Source of the DNA: Arenimonas donghaensis DSM 18148 = HO3-R19
GTDB lineage: Bacteria; Pseudomonadota; Gammaproteobacteria; Xanthomonadales; Xanthomonadaceae
Assembly: GCF_000743535.1 (NCBI RefSeq)
Contig: NZ_AVCJ01000001.1
Span: 531,689-595,688 of the forward strand
Length of the DNA: 64,000 nt
Direction of reading: 5' to 3'
Position 1 is the first letter of the stretch, and every line of letters starts with the position of its first letter. The translations under genes were made by a program, and so were the position numbers. The notes beneath the pieces were generated by a model, which had not been told where the DNA came from, made no database searches, and saw only the letters and a list, made by a program, of their open reading frames with translations. Positions 1-13,090 of the stretch are shown here, in pieces.

Positions 1-508
1 CATCGAAGGCGATGCGCAACTGGTCGTGCGTCCGCTCGGGCGGCTTGGACGGCAGGATGGTGGCGGCGGCAACCTCGTGCTCGAGCGCGCCGCGCACCGA
101 ATCCGGGTTGGCCGACAGGAACAGCTGGGCCCCGAAGGGCCGGACATAGGGCCAGACCTCGGCGCCGCTGGTGAACACGGCGCGCACGATGCGCAGGCCA
201 TAGTGGCGGATGGAGTTGAAGATGCGCAGGCCGGTGTCGGAGGAGTTGCGCGACAGCAGCACCACTTCCACCCGGGGCGCCGCTTCGGTGGCGCCTTCGT
301 TGAGCGCCAGCAGCTTCTGCACCAGGGGGAAGGCGATGCCCGGCGCCAGGATTTCCTTTTCACGGCTGCGCTGGAACTGCGCGTAGGCCTCCAGCCCGCT
401 GGACTGGAACAGCGCGTGGCTGTCCTCCAGGTCGAACAGGGCCCGCGCCGTGATCGCGACGATCAGCCGGTCGGACGGGGATTCGGGCGGGAGCGAATTC
501 GGGGCCAT
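1..508 (-). CDS. 5'-nucleotidase, cytosolic type (3' part missing)
   Basis: Only the first 169 codons lie in the window; the gene runs off the left edge. The start is the ATG at 508, 42 bases after the nadK stop. The N-terminus (MAPNSLPPESPSDRLIVAIT) leads into ALFDLEDSHALF, then SREKEILAPGIAFPLVQKLL and EVVLLSRNSSDTGLRIFNSI, and later TSGAEVWPYVRPFGAQLFLS. This matches my memory of the bacterial cytosolic 5'-nucleotidase family related to eukaryotic NT5C1, which removes the 5' phosphate from nucleoside monophosphates. The DLED stretch replaces the usual HAD DxD start. Placement directly behind NAD kinase in the same direction suggests co-transcription and a role in nucleotide turnover. There is no signal peptide, so it should be cytoplasmic. 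Substrate preference cannot be read here. Confidence 0.75.
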   Translation of the reverse strand, partial: MAPNSLPPESPSDRLIVAITARALFDLEDSHALFQSSGLEAYAQFQRSREKEILAPGIAFPLVQKLLALNEGATEAAPRVEVVLLSRNSSDTGLRIFNSIRHYGLRIVRAVFTSGAEVWPYVRPFGAQLFLSANPDSVRGALEHEVAAATILPSKPPERTHDQLRIAFD

Positions 509-550
509 GGGGGCATTGTCGCCGGGGACGGTCTCACCGGCCGAGACGAC

Positions 551-1330
551 TCAGGTGATGAATTGTTCGTTGAGGATGCGTTCCTCGAGGTTGTGCTCGG
601 GGTCGAACAGCAGGGTCACGGTGCGTTCCTGCGATTCGCGCACGGTGATCTCGGCGACATCGCGCACTTCGTGGGAATCGGCCGTGGCGCTGACCGGACG
701 CTTGTGGCCGTCGAGCACCTCGATGCGCAGCTCGGTATCCGAACGCAGCAGCGCCCCGCGCCAGCGCCGCGGGCGGAACGCGGCGATCGGCGTGAGCGCG
801 ATCACCTGCGACCCCAGCGGCAGGATCGGACCGTGGGCGGAGAAATTGTAGGCGGTGCTGCCGGCGGGGGTGGCCACCAGGGCGCCGTCGCAGACCAGCT
901 CTTCCAGGCGCACCTGGCCATTGAGCGAAATCCGCAGGTGGGCGGTCTGCCGCGTCTGCCGCAGCATCGACACCTCGTTGTAGGCCAGCAGCGAGATCGT
1001 CGCCCCTGACTCGCTGGTGGCGGTCATCTCCAACGGTCGAAGCACGGTGTCGTGCGCGGCCTGCAGCCGGTCGAGCAGGCCCTCGGGCCGGTGCTGGTTC
1101 ATCAGGAAGCCGACCGTGCCCAGCTTCATGCCGTACACCGGCTTGCCAAGGCTGCCATGCCGGTGGAGGGTATGGAGCATGTAGCCGTCACCGCCGAGCA
1201 CGCACAGGACGTCCGCGTCTTCCGCGCTCACCTGGCCGAACCGCGCGGTGAAATGCTCCCGGGCGGCCTGGGCCTCCGGCGTCGAACTGGCGAGGAAGGC
1301 GATGCGCGGGTTGGCGGGCAGGCTCGTCAT
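551..1330 (-). CDS. nadK: NAD kinase
   Basis: 259 residues, slightly shorter than the ~290 of E. coli NadK. The enzyme phosphorylates NAD at the 2' position of its adenosine ribose to make NADP in the cytoplasm. The hallmark GGDG motif is at residues 46-49 ([16 protein letters not shown]), followed by GTVGFLMN and, in the C-terminal beta-rich domain, the conserved NEVSMLR region and the [15 protein letters not shown] motif that binds NAD. The start is the ATG at 1330, the first one in frame with the conserved N-terminal IAFLAS strand. It lies 91 bases downstream of the glutamate dehydrogenase stop, with a REPIN in that gap, and its own stop is followed 42 bases later by the 5'-nucleotidase start. 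Nothing is missing. Confidence 0.95.
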   Translation of the reverse strand: MTSLPANPRIAFLASSTPEAQAAREHFTARFGQVSAEDADVLCVLGGDGYMLHTLHRHGSLGKPVYGMKLGTVGFLMNQHRPEGLLDRLQAAHDTVLRPLEMTATSESGATISLLAYNEVSMLRQTRQTAHLRISLNGQVRLEELVCDGALVATPAGSTAYNFSAHGPILPLGSQVIALTPIAAFRPRRWRGALLRSDTELRIEVLDGHKRPVSATADSHEVRDVAEITVRESQERTVTLLFDPEHNLEERILNEQFIT

Positions 1331-1355
1331 GGGCCGAGGATAGCGCAGCTGGTCA

Positions 1356-1409
1356 CTGTGGGAGGGACTTCAGTCCCGAAAAGAATCGGGACTGAAGTCC
1401 CTCCCACAG
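1356..1409. repeat. REPIN (two inverted REP units), perfect copy
   Basis: Two 24-base arms, 1356-1379 and 1386-1409, are exact reverse complements and are separated by a six-base loop (AAAGAA). Each arm contains GTGGGAGGGACTTCAGTCCC, which is itself an imperfect hairpin (GGGACT, TC, AGTCCC) behind a GTGG head. This is the architecture of paired REP sequences mobilised by RAYT transposases. A second, slightly decayed copy lies at 21636-21681. This copy sits between the gdhB stop and the nadK start. It could act as a transcript-stabilising or attenuating hairpin, but it has no U-tract and is not a classical terminator. Confidence 0.9.
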
Positions 1410-1420
1410 GTCCGGTCTGG

Positions 1421-4400
1421 TCAGGCCGCGCCGGAGGCGGCGACCTGGGCCAGGCGCCGGACCGCCACCGACAACGTCGGGTAGTCCAGGTCGCGCAGGT
1501 CGCGCATGTCGGCGAACATCGCCATCGTGTAGCGCAGCGCCGCATCGTCACGCTCGAGCCAGCGCGAGACCCGCTCGATGGCCGGGAGCCCGGCCCCGGC
1601 AACCAGCACCTGGCCGACCAGGGTTCGCTGCTGGGCCTGCAGTTCGTCGCGCAGCACGCCGCGGGCCTGGGCGTGCCAGCGGCCGCCGACCGGCAGGGCC
1701 TCGACCGCGTCCATCAGCCACTTGGTGTGCAGTGCATCGGACAGGCTGAAGTAGGTCGCCGCGACTTCGGCCACCGGCAGCGCCTGTTCAATCGCGACTT
1801 CGACGATGTCCAGGGCGTAGGCCAGGAACGGCAGGCTGGCGAAGGCACGCGCCATGTCCTCCGGGTAGCCATGGGCCTGCCACTGGGCGACATCGGCGAC
1901 CAGCTCGGCACGGGCGGCCTCGGGCAGCACGCGGTCGAGCGAGGCGCGCAGCTCGGCGACACCGCCGGCGTAGCGTTCCACCTTTTCGGCGATGTTGAGC
2001 ACTTCGCCCGGACGGTTGAGCAACCAGCGGGTCAGGTTGCGCTGCAGCTGCCAGATGCTGGTCAGGGCTTCGAGCTGGGCGTCTTCGCTGACCTTCAGGT
2101 CCAGGGCGTCGATGCCGGCCCAGAGTTCGCGGGCGTCGAGCACTTCGCGGCTGATCGTGTAGGCCTTGGCGATCTGCGCCGGCGACTGGCCAGTGTCTTC
2201 CTGCATGCGCAGCAGGAAGGTGGCGCCCATGCGGTTGACGGTGGAATTGGTGACCGCGGTGGCGATGATCTCGCGACGCAGGCGGTGGTTCTCCATGTCC
2301 TGGGCGAAGCGTTCCTGCAGGGCATTGGGGAAATAACGCACCAGTTCCTTGGACAGGTAGGGGTCCTCGGGCACGTCCGAATCGAGCATCTGGTTGAAGA
2401 CGACGATCTTGTCGTAGCTCAGCAGCACGCTCAGCTCCGGACGGGTCAGGCCCTGGCCGCGCGCCTTGCGGTCGCCGAGCTCCGCCTCGGAGGGCAGGAA
2501 CTCGATGCCGCGGTCGAGCAGGCCCTGGTCCTCGAGCACCCGGATGAAGTGCCCGAACGAGCCCAGGCGGGCGGCGCTCATGCGCTCCATCAGGCTGATG
2601 GCCTGGTTCTGCCGGTAGTTGTCGGTCAGCACCAGCTCCGCGACTTCGTCGGTCATGCTGGCCAGCAGCTCGTTGCGCTGGGGCAGGCTCAGTTCCTCGC
2701 GCTGGACCGGGGCCGCGAGCAGGATCTTGATGTTCACCTCGTGGTCGGAGGTGTCGACGCCGGCGGAGTTGTCGATGAAGTCGGTGTTCACCAGCACGCC
2801 GTTCATGGCGGCCTCGATGCGGCCGCGCTGGGTCAGGCCCAGGTTGCCGCCCTCGCCCACCGCGCGGCAGCGCAGTTCGTTGCCGTTCACGCGCAGGCCG
2901 TTGTTGGCGCGGTCGCCGGCGTCGGCATGGGATTCACTGCTGGCCTTGACGTAGGTACCAATGCCGCCGTTCCACAGCAGGTCCACGGGCGCCTTGAGGA
3001 TGGCGTTCATCAGCGCCATCGGGCTGAGCTGCTCGACGTCGTCGGCCAGGCCCAGGGCCTGGCGCACCTGCGGGCTGACCGGGATGGTCTTGAGCGAACG
3101 CGGATAGACGCCACCGCCCTCGGAAATCAGCGAGGTGTCGTAGTCTTCCCAGCTCGAACGCGGCACCTTGAACATGCGTTCGCGCTCGGCGTAGCTGCGG
3201 GCCGAATCGGGGTTGGGGTCGAGGAAGATGTGGCGGTGGTCGAAAGCCGCCACCAGGCGGATGTGCCGCGAGAGCAGCATGCCGTTGCCGAATACGTCGC
3301 CGGACATGTCGCCGATGCCGACGCAGGTGAAGTCCTGCGACTGGCTGTCGATGCCCAGCGCCCGGAAATGGCGCTTGACCGACTCCCAGGCGCCGCGGGC
3401 GGTGATGCCCATGCCCTTGTGGTCGTAGCCGACCGAACCGCCGGAAGCGAAGGCGTCGCCCAGCCAGTAGCCGTGTTCGGCGGAGATGCCGTTGGCGATG
3501 TCCGAGAACGTGGCCGTTCCCTTGTCGGCCGCGACCACCAGGTAGGGGTCGTCCGGATCATGGCGCACCACGTCCTGCGGGTGCACGACCTCGCCATCGA
3601 CCAGGTTGTCGGTGATGTCGAGCAGGCCGTTGATGAAGCGCTTGTAGCAGGCGATACCCTCGGCCAGCTGGGCGTCGCGGTCGCCGCCGACCGGCGGCCG
3701 CTTGACCACGAAACCGCCCTTGGACCCGACCGGCACGATGACGGTGTTTTTCACCATCTGCGCCTTGACCAGGCCCAGCACCTCGGTGCGGAAGTCCTCG
3801 CGCCGGTCCGACCAGCGCAGGCCGCCGCGGGCGACCGGGCCGAAGCGCAGGTGCACGCCTTCGACCCAGGGCGAGTACACGAAGATTTCCCGGTAGGGCC
3901 GCGGCTTGGGCAGGTCGGGCACCAGCGCCGGGTCGAACTTGAAGGCGATGTAGTCGCGGAAGGCCCCGTCCTTGCGCTGGTAGAAGTTGGTGCGCAGGGT
4001 GGCGTTGATCAGGGCCTGGTAGCCACGCAGGATGCGGTCGTCGTCGATGCTCTGGACCAGGCCGTCGAGCAGGATCTCCAGTGCGTCGGTGACGGCGTCG
4101 ACCTGGGCGGCGCGGTCGAGCGCACGCGCCGAGGCGATTTCCTGGGGAATGGTGTCCAACGCCTTGCGGCGGTCGCTGGGCAGCAGCCAGGCGATCTGGT
4201 CGTGCAGGGCCTGCTGGCCGGCGGCGTCGAGCGGCTGTTCACGACCAGGCTCGAAGCGGGCGGCGAACAGTTCCCACAGCAGGCGCGCGATGACCGGATA
4301 ACGCTGCAGCGTTTCCTCCATGTACGGCTGCGAGAACGGCACGCCGGTCTGCAGGGCGTACTTGGTGTAGCCACGCAGCATCGCAATGTCGCGCCACTCC

Positions 4401-6328
4401 AGGCGCGCGCTGGGCAGGAGCTGGTTGAAACCGTCGTTTTCAGCTTCGCCGCCCCAGACCGCCGTGAAGGCTTCCTCGAAGGGCTGGCGCGCCGCCTCGA
4501 CGTCGATTTCGCCGTGGCGGGCCTTGACCTCGAAGTCCTGGATCGAGATGCGTTCGCCCTCGACCTCGAGTTCGTAGGGGTGCTCGGTGAGCACGCGCAG
4601 GCCCAGGTTCTCCATCACCGGCAGCACGTCGGAAAGCGCGATGTCACCGCTGCGGCGGACCAGCTTCAGGCGCAGTTCGTCGCCGTGGCGATAGAAGGAA
4701 ATACGCTGGTCGCCGGGACCGGCCAGGCGCGAAGCCTGCAGCACGTCGGCGGCGGCCACCTCCGGCGAGACGGCTTCGACGTAGCCGGCGGGCAGCGCGC
4801 GACCATAGGTCTGGGCCAGCTTCAGGCCCTGTTCCTCGCCCGCCTCGCGCACCAGGATCTCGCGCAGTTCGTCGTGCCAGTCGCGGACGATGCCGGCCAG
4901 CTCGGCTTCCAGTGCTTCCTGGTCGAAATCAACGCGGCAGCCGGCCTTGGGCCGGATCACCAGATGCAGTTGGGCCAGCGGCGACTCGCCGATCTGCACG
5001 CTGTGGTCGAGACGCTCGCCGCCCAGCTCGCGCATCAGCACCGCCTCGATGCGATGGCGGATGCTGGTGTTGAAGCGGTCGCGCGGGATGTAGACCAGGG
5101 CCGAGAAGAAGCGGCCATAGCGGTCGCGACGCAGGAACAGGCGGGTGCGCGCGCGCTCCTGCAGGCCCAGGATGCCCATGGCTGTGCGCTGGAGTTCTTC
5201 GGCGCTGGACTGGAACAGTTCCTCGCGCGGCAGCGATTCGAGGATGTGGCGCAGGGCCTTGCCGCTGTGGCTGGTCGGGGCCAGGCCCGACGCCGCCATG
5301 ACGTGTTCGTGGCGCTGGCGCACCATCGGGATTTCCCAGGGGCGGCGGTTGTAGGCGCTGGAGGTGTAAAGGCCAAGGAAACGCTGCTCGCGCACGGCGC
5401 GGCCGTTCTCGTCGAACACCAGCACGCCGATGTAGTCCATGTAGCCCGGACGATGCACGGTGGCGCGGGCGTTGGTCTTGGTCAGGATCAGGGCATCGAG
5501 GCTGCTGCCGGGCGGCAGGTCGGCGGCGGCCAGGCCGGTGATCGGTCGCGGCCGGACCAGGTGGTCCTTGCCGCGCAGCAGGCCCAGGCCACTGCCGGGC
5601 ACCGCGCGCAACTCGCGATCGACCACCTCGTACTCGCGATAGCCCAGGAAGGTGAAGTGGTTGTCGGCCGCCCAGCGCAAGAAGGCCTCCGCTTCGGCGC
5701 GGCTGGCGGCATCGACCGGCAAACACCGGGACTCGAGTTCACCGGCGACCTCCAGCATCTTCTCCCGCATCGGCGACCAGTCGGCGACCGCGGCACGCAC
5801 GTCGGCCAGGGCCGCCTTGATCGCCGCCTCGATGTCGGCCTGGGCCTTGGCGTCGGCCTGCCGGTCGATTTCCAGGTACATCAGCGATTCGGGCTCGCCC
5901 TCGCCCACCGCCTGCAGCTTGCCGGCGGGGTCGCGGCGCATCGCGATGACCGGATGGGCGATCTGGTAGAGGGTGATGTTGAACTGCGCAAGCGCCATCC
6001 GCACCGAATCGACCAGGAAGGGCATGTCGTCGTTGGCGATGCGCACCACGGTGTGGGTGCTGTCGTAGCCGTCCTGCGCCAGGCTCGGGTTGCCCGTCGC
6101 CACCGACACCGTACCCGGCGCCCGGTCCTGCGCGAAGTCGAGGAAGGAGCGCGCGATCGCGGCCCATTCCGCGGCCGGACGGCTGCGCAGTTCGTCGTCC
6201 GGCACCCGCACGAAGAAGCTGCGGGTGAAGGCTTCCAGCCGGTCCTTTTCGGTCTGCGAACCCGTGGCGGGCAAGGCCGCGGCGATGGCGTCAAGGGACT
6301 CGGCGGAAGCCAGGGCGTGGGCGTTCAT
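1421..6328 (-). CDS. gdhB: NAD-specific glutamate dehydrogenase, large 180 kDa class
   Basis: 1635 residues, typical of the L_180 class of NAD-GDH (~1600 residues) described in Streptomyces, Pseudomonas and Xanthomonas. It oxidises glutamate to 2-oxoglutarate and ammonium and normally serves catabolism. A long N-terminal regulatory region with ACT-like segments precedes the catalytic core. The core begins near residue 830 with ARGGLRWSDR, followed by VLGLVKAQMVKNTVIVPVGS and SKGGFVVK, which hold the catalytic lysines, and VGIGDMSGDVFGNGML near residue 1006. The start MNAHALASAESLD (ATG at 6328) was preferred to an upstream ATG at 6406 because the extra 26 residues look like untranslated leader. 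No strong Shine-Dalgarno is visible. The gene follows a terminator at 6407-6432, so it probably has its own promoter in the short gap. Confidence 0.95.
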   Translation of the reverse strand: MNAHALASAESLDAIAAALPATGSQTEKDRLEAFTRSFFVRVPDDELRSRPAAEWAAIARSFLDFAQDRAPGTVSVATGNPSLAQDGYDSTHTVVRIANDDMPFLVDSVRMALAQFNITLYQIAHPVIAMRRDPAGKLQAVGEGEPESLMYLEIDRQADAKAQADIEAAIKAALADVRAAVADWSPMREKMLEVAGELESRCLPVDAASRAEAEAFLRWAADNHFTFLGYREYEVVDRELRAVPGSGLGLLRGKDHLVRPRPITGLAAADLPPGSSLDALILTKTNARATVHRPGYMDYIGVLVFDENGRAVREQRFLGLYTSSAYNRRPWEIPMVRQRHEHVMAASGLAPTSHSGKALRHILESLPREELFQSSAEELQRTAMGILGLQERARTRLFLRRDRYGRFFSALVYIPRDRFNTSIRHRIEAVLMRELGGERLDHSVQIGESPLAQLHLVIRPKAGCRVDFDQEALEAELAGIVRDWHDELREILVREAGEEQGLKLAQTYGRALPAGYVEAVSPEVAAADVLQASRLAGPGDQRISFYRHGDELRLKLVRRSGDIALSDVLPVMENLGLRVLTEHPYELEVEGERISIQDFEVKARHGEIDVEAARQPFEEAFTAVWGGEAENDGFNQLLPSARLEWRDIAMLRGYTKYALQTGVPFSQPYMEETLQRYPVIARLLWELFAARFEPGREQPLDAAGQQALHDQIAWLLPSDRRKALDTIPQEIASARALDRAAQVDAVTDALEILLDGLVQSIDDDRILRGYQALINATLRTNFYQRKDGAFRDYIAFKFDPALVPDLPKPRPYREIFVYSPWVEGVHLRFGPVARGGLRWSDRREDFRTEVLGLVKAQMVKNTVIVPVGSKGGFVVKRPPVGGDRDAQLAEGIACYKRFINGLLDITDNLVDGEVVHPQDVVRHDPDDPYLVVAADKGTATFSDIANGISAEHGYWLGDAFASGGSVGYDHKGMGITARGAWESVKRHFRALGIDSQSQDFTCVGIGDMSGDVFGNGMLLSRHIRLVAAFDHRHIFLDPNPDSARSYAERERMFKVPRSSWEDYDTSLISEGGGVYPRSLKTIPVSPQVRQALGLADDVEQLSPMALMNAILKAPVDLLWNGGIGTYVKASSESHADAGDRANNGLRVNGNELRCRAVGEGGNLGLTQRGRIEAAMNGVLVNTDFIDNSAGVDTSDHEVNIKILLAAPVQREELSLPQRNELLASMTDEVAELVLTDNYRQNQAISLMERMSAARLGSFGHFIRVLEDQGLLDRGIEFLPSEAELGDRKARGQGLTRPELSVLLSYDKIVVFNQMLDSDVPEDPYLSKELVRYFPNALQERFAQDMENHRLRREIIATAVTNSTVNRMGATFLLRMQEDTGQSPAQIAKAYTISREVLDARELWAGIDALDLKVSEDAQLEALTSIWQLQRNLTRWLLNRPGEVLNIAEKVERYAGGVAELRASLDRVLPEAARAELVADVAQWQAHGYPEDMARAFASLPFLAYALDIVEVAIEQALPVAEVAATYFSLSDALHTKWLMDAVEALPVGGRWHAQARGVLRDELQAQQRTLVGQVLVAGAGLPAIERVSRWLERDDAALRYTMAMFADMRDLRDLDYPTLSVAVRRLAQVAASGAA

Positions 6329-6406
6329 CAGGAGCGTTCTCGCGGGGCGTGGATAAAACGTGAATTGTAGTCCCCGGGGATGCGGGCGGCCAGCAAAAAA
6401 CCGCAT

Positions 6407-6432
6407 AAAAAAAGCCCCGCTTCAGCGGGGCT
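6407..6432 (-). terminator. Intrinsic terminator of the acyl-CoA dehydrogenase gene
   Basis: An 8-bp GC-rich stem (AGCCCCGC at 6413-6420 and GCGGGGCT at 6425-6432, four-base loop) is followed on the minus strand by a run of seven T (6413 down to 6407). It starts 29 bases after the stop of the acyl-CoA dehydrogenase gene and separates that transcript from gdhB. This is a textbook rho-independent terminator. Confidence 0.9.
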
Positions 6433-6460
6433 TCGGATACGGCGGGGTACGGCTGCCGGA

Positions 6461-7609
6461 CTAGCGCAGTCCGGTCTCGTTGCGGGCGATGACCAGGCGC
6501 TGGATTTCGCTGGTGCCTTCGTAGATTTCGGTGATCTTGGCGTCGCGGAAATAACGCTCGAGCGCCATTTCCTTCGAGTAGCCCATGCCGCCGTGGATCT
6601 GCACCGCCTGGTGGGTGATCCACATCGCGGCTTCCGAGGCGGTGAGCTTGGCCACCGAGGCCTCGGTGGTGAACTTCTGGTCCTGGCCCTTGAGCCAGGC
6701 CGCGCGCAGGGTCAGCAGCAGGGAGGCGTCGAGCTTGCACTTCATGTCGGCGATCTTGGCCTGGGTCATCTGGAAGGCACCGATCGGCTTGCCGAAGGCC
6801 TTGCGCTCCTTGACGTAGTCCAGGGTGGCCTCGTAGGCGGCGCGCGCCACGCCGATGGCCTGGGACGCGATGCCGATGCGGCCGGCGTCGAGCACGCCCA
6901 TGGCGATCTTGAAGCCCTGGCCCTCCTCGCCCAGCACGTCTTCGGCGCCGACCACGTAGTCCTGGAACTCGATTTCGCAGGTGGCCGAGGCGCGGATGCC
7001 CAGCTTGGGCTCGGTCTTGCCACGGTGGAAACCGGGCTTGGTGGTGTCGACGAGGAAGGCGGTGATGCCCTTGGCGCCCTTGTCGGCGTCGGTCATCGCG
7101 AACAGCACGATGTACTTGGCGACCGGGCCCGAGGTGATCCAGCTCTTCTTGCCGTTGACCACGAAGCTGCCGTCGTCCTGGCGCACGGCCTTGCAGCGCA
7201 TGGCCGTGGCGTCCGACCCGGACTGCGGCTCGGTCAGCGCGAAGGCGCCGATTTCCTTGCCTTCGGCGATCGCGCGCACGTACTTCTGCTTCTGCTCCTC
7301 GCTGCCGAACTTGAGGATGCCGTTGCAGAACAGCGAGTTGTTCACCGAGACGATGGTGGAATGGGCGCAGTCGGCCGCCGCGATCTCGACCATGGCCAGC
7401 ACGTAGCTGATCGGGTCCATGCCGGCGCCGCCGTACTCGGCCGGGACCTCGATGCCCATCAGGCCGTTTTCACCCAGGGTGCGAATGTTTTCCAGCGGGA
7501 ACTCGCCGGTGTGGTCGTGGTGTTCGGCGCTGGGGGCGATCTTTTCGCGGGAAATGCGCCGGGCGACGTCCTGGATCATCAGCTGTTCTTCGGTGAATCG
7601 GAAATCCAC
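6461..7609 (-). CDS. Acyl-CoA dehydrogenase, short-chain (butyryl-CoA) type
   Basis: 382 residues from a GTG start at 7609 ([18 protein letters not shown]). The GTG is preferred because a GAGGG Shine-Dalgarno lies about eight bases upstream and because homologues begin at this FxFTEEQ segment; an in-frame ATG at 7645 would add a 12-residue non-conserved tail. The family oxidises acyl-CoA to enoyl-CoA with FAD and passes electrons to ETF. Visible motifs are [12 protein letters not shown] (FAD contact), [40 protein letters not shown] and the catalytic glutamate in YEGTSEIQ (about residue 364). Full length, with a terminator directly behind it. A TACAAT box at 7650-7645 may be the -10 element. 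The exact chain-length preference is not determinable. Confidence 0.92.
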   Translation of the reverse strand: MDFRFTEEQLMIQDVARRISREKIAPSAEHHDHTGEFPLENIRTLGENGLMGIEVPAEYGGAGMDPISYVLAMVEIAAADCAHSTIVSVNNSLFCNGILKFGSEEQKQKYVRAIAEGKEIGAFALTEPQSGSDATAMRCKAVRQDDGSFVVNGKKSWITSGPVAKYIVLFAMTDADKGAKGITAFLVDTTKPGFHRGKTEPKLGIRASATCEIEFQDYVVGAEDVLGEEGQGFKIAMGVLDAGRIGIASQAIGVARAAYEATLDYVKERKAFGKPIGAFQMTQAKIADMKCKLDASLLLTLRAAWLKGQDQKFTTEASVAKLTASEAAMWITHQAVQIHGGMGYSKEMALERYFRDAKITEIYEGTSEIQRLVIARNETGLR

Positions 7610-7725
7610 GGGGCACCCTCGGTCTGTATTGGGACAAGACCGCAATTGTAGCGGCTGCCGTCGTCGTCGGCAGGTGCAGGCCGGGTGAAGCGCCCTGCCT
7701 GGCGAACACGGCCGCCCGACGCGGC

Positions 7726-7784
7726 TTGACGGCCCCTGGCCACGGGCCTAACCTTCCAATATCTTTGAATCCGGATGAAAGGAT
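7726..7784 (+). promoter_or_regulatory. Candidate promoter and ArsR-type operator of the metH operon
   Basis: TTGACG (7726-7731) and TAACCT (7749-7754) are separated by 17 bases and could form a sigma-70 promoter, although the -10 is weak. Immediately downstream is a 24-base imperfect palindrome (7761-7784, ATCTTTGAATCC / GGATGAAAGGAT) in which 9 of 12 positions pair. It covers the predicted transcription start and the Shine-Dalgarno (AAAGGA) of the regulator gene. Its size and its ATxTTTGAAT core resemble ArsR/SmtB operators, so autoregulation by the adjacent regulator is the simplest reading. Confidence 0.5.
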
Positions 7785-7789
7785 AAAGC

Positions 7790-8715
7790 ATGGACCTGGA
7801 CGCCTGGTCGGCCTGTTTGAAGGTCCTTTCCGACCCCACCCGGGTCCGGCTGCTGGCCCTGCTCGAGGGCGAAGAGCTCACCGTGGCCGAATTGGCCGCC
7901 ATCACCCGCCTGGCCCAGCCGCGCGTCTCCACCCACCTGGCCAGGCTCAAGGAAGCCGACCTGGTGCGCGACCGTCGTGCCGGCGTGTCGGCCTACTACC
8001 GTTTCAACGGCGACACCCTGGACCCGGGCGAGGCCCGGCTCTGGGAAGCCCTGCGCGACAGCACCGACGATCCGCTGCTGCGCCAGGACGCCGAACGCCT
8101 GCCGGCGGTGCTGGCCACCCGCGCCGCCGACCAGAACTGGGCCGACTCGGTCGCCGGCGACATGGAGCGGCACTATTCCCCGGGCCGTACCTGGGAGGCC
8201 CTGGCCCGCTCCACCCTGCCCCTGCTCGAACCCGGCGACGTGCTCGACGTCGCGTCCGGCGACGGCGTGCTCGGCGAGTTGCTGGCGCCGCATGCGCGTC
8301 GCTACGTCTGCGTGGACTCGAGCAGCCGGGTGGTCAACGCCGCCCGCGAGCGGCTGAGCAAGTACCGCCACGTCGAGGTGCTCGAAGGCGACATGCAGGC
8401 CCTGGATTTCCAGGCCGCGCAGTTCGACCTGGTGCTGCTCATGCACGCGCTGACCTACGCCGAACGGCCGGCCCAGGCCATCGCCGAAGCCGCCCGCGTA
8501 CTGCGCCGGGGCGGCCGGCTGGTCGCCACCTGCCTGGGCAAGCACGAGCACCGCGCCGCGGTCACGCCCTATGGCCACGTCAACCTCGGCTTCACGGTCA
8601 AGGACCTGCGCCGCCACGCCGAGAAAGCGGGCCTGGAAGTGACCGTCTGCGAAGCCGTGACCCGCGAGAAGCGGCCCCCGCACTTCGAGGTCCTGACGCT
8701 GCTGGCGCGCAAGCC

Positions 8716-8719
<4 letters not shown>
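7790..8719 (+). CDS. ArsR-family regulator fused to a SAM-dependent methyltransferase domain
   Basis: 309 residues. The first ~95 form an ArsR winged helix ([53 protein letters not shown]). The metal-binding ELCV(C/G)D motif of metal sensors is absent. Residues ~130-309 are a class I methyltransferase fold with motif [14 protein letters not shown] (near residue 152), [18 protein letters not shown], and [20 protein letters not shown]. The stop codon overlaps the metH start (ATGA), so the two are translationally coupled. The context suggests a regulator that senses SAH or SAM through its methyltransferase-like domain and controls methionine synthase, comparable to the ArsR-family SahR regulators of proteobacteria. 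That ligand assignment is inference. Whether the domain still methylates anything is unknown. Confidence 0.85.
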
Positions 8720-12426
<3,707 letters not shown>

Positions 12427-12427
12427 A

Positions 12428-13075
12428 TCACCAGATCAGGTCGTCGGGCACCTGGTACTGCGGATCGGCGTAGGGGTCGTCCGTCGCGGGCGCGTTCGGG
12501 TCGATCTTCAGGGCGAGCAGGCTCGGCAGCACGGCGGCCACCTCGTCGGCCAGCGCCGCGGTCACCAGCAGGTAGCGGCCATCGAGCTGCACCACGGCCA
12601 GTTCACCGGCGTTGAGCGCCTTGAGCTGGTCGGGCGTCACGTAGACCCGCTTGATCTTGCCGCCGTACTCGAAGTGGCGCGCATGTTCGGCCTCGGCGAC
12701 GTTGAGCGCCTTGTCCTTGAGCAATTCCGCCGCCCTGGCCTTGGCGGCGCGACGGCGCGCCGCCTCTTCCTGTTTCAATCTTTCGGCCTCGATGCGCTCC
12801 TGCTTTTCCTTCTGCGCGCGGATCGCATAGGCCTTGGCCAGGTCGATTTCCTCCTGGCTGCGGGGTGGCCGGTTACCGGCGCCGGCCTTGCCGCCGCGCC
12901 CGGGCTTGCCGGACCGCCCGGGTTTGCCCGACGCCTGGCCACCCGCCTTGTCGGGCGTACGCGCACCGCCTTTGCCCGACGTCCCGGGCCCGCGCTCGGG
13001 ACGCTCGCGCCGGGGTTCGGGCGCCGGGGCGGTGAAGCCCAGGCCCAGCAGTTTTTCGCGCAGGGAATTGCTCAT
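12428..13075 (-). CDS. DUF2058 (YaiL-like) nucleic-acid-associated protein
   Basis: 215 residues. The N-terminus MSNSLREKLLGLGF is the usual start of DUF2058/YaiL proteins. It is followed by a Gly/Pro/Arg/Lys-rich low-complexity stretch (~20-75), a charged helix rich in E, K and R (~75-125), and the conserved C-terminal domain HFEYGGKIKRVYVTPDQLKA, then LAVVQLDGRYLLV. E. coli YaiL has been reported with nucleoprotein or polynucleotide-associated behaviour, but its function is not settled. It is the last gene of the FKBP-ugd-slyX run, 15 bases after the slyX stop, and converges tightly on metH. Composition suggests a cytoplasmic RNA- or DNA-binding protein; that is inference. Confidence 0.85.
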   Translation of the reverse strand: MSNSLREKLLGLGFTAPAPEPRRERPERGPGTSGKGGARTPDKAGGQASGKPGRSGKPGRGGKAGAGNRPPRSQEEIDLAKAYAIRAQKEKQERIEAERLKQEEAARRRAAKARAAELLKDKALNVAEAEHARHFEYGGKIKRVYVTPDQLKALNAGELAVVQLDGRYLLVTAALADEVAAVLPSLLALKIDPNAPATDDPYADPQYQVPDDLIW

Positions 13076-13090
13076 GGTGCGTTCTTCGGA

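Noticed and set aside
1052..6370. Plus-strand open frame of 1772 codons antisense to gdhB
   Set aside because: It mirrors the gdhB coding frame in high-GC DNA. It is rich in His, Gln, Val, Gly and Arg without any domain pattern and includes the REPIN in its frame. The minus-strand protein is clearly real.
7646..7789. Possible SAH or SAM riboswitch before the metH operon
   Set aside because: I find no pattern resembling the conserved SAH-riboswitch core or a multi-helix aptamer. The leader would be only about 30 bases if the proposed promoter is right.
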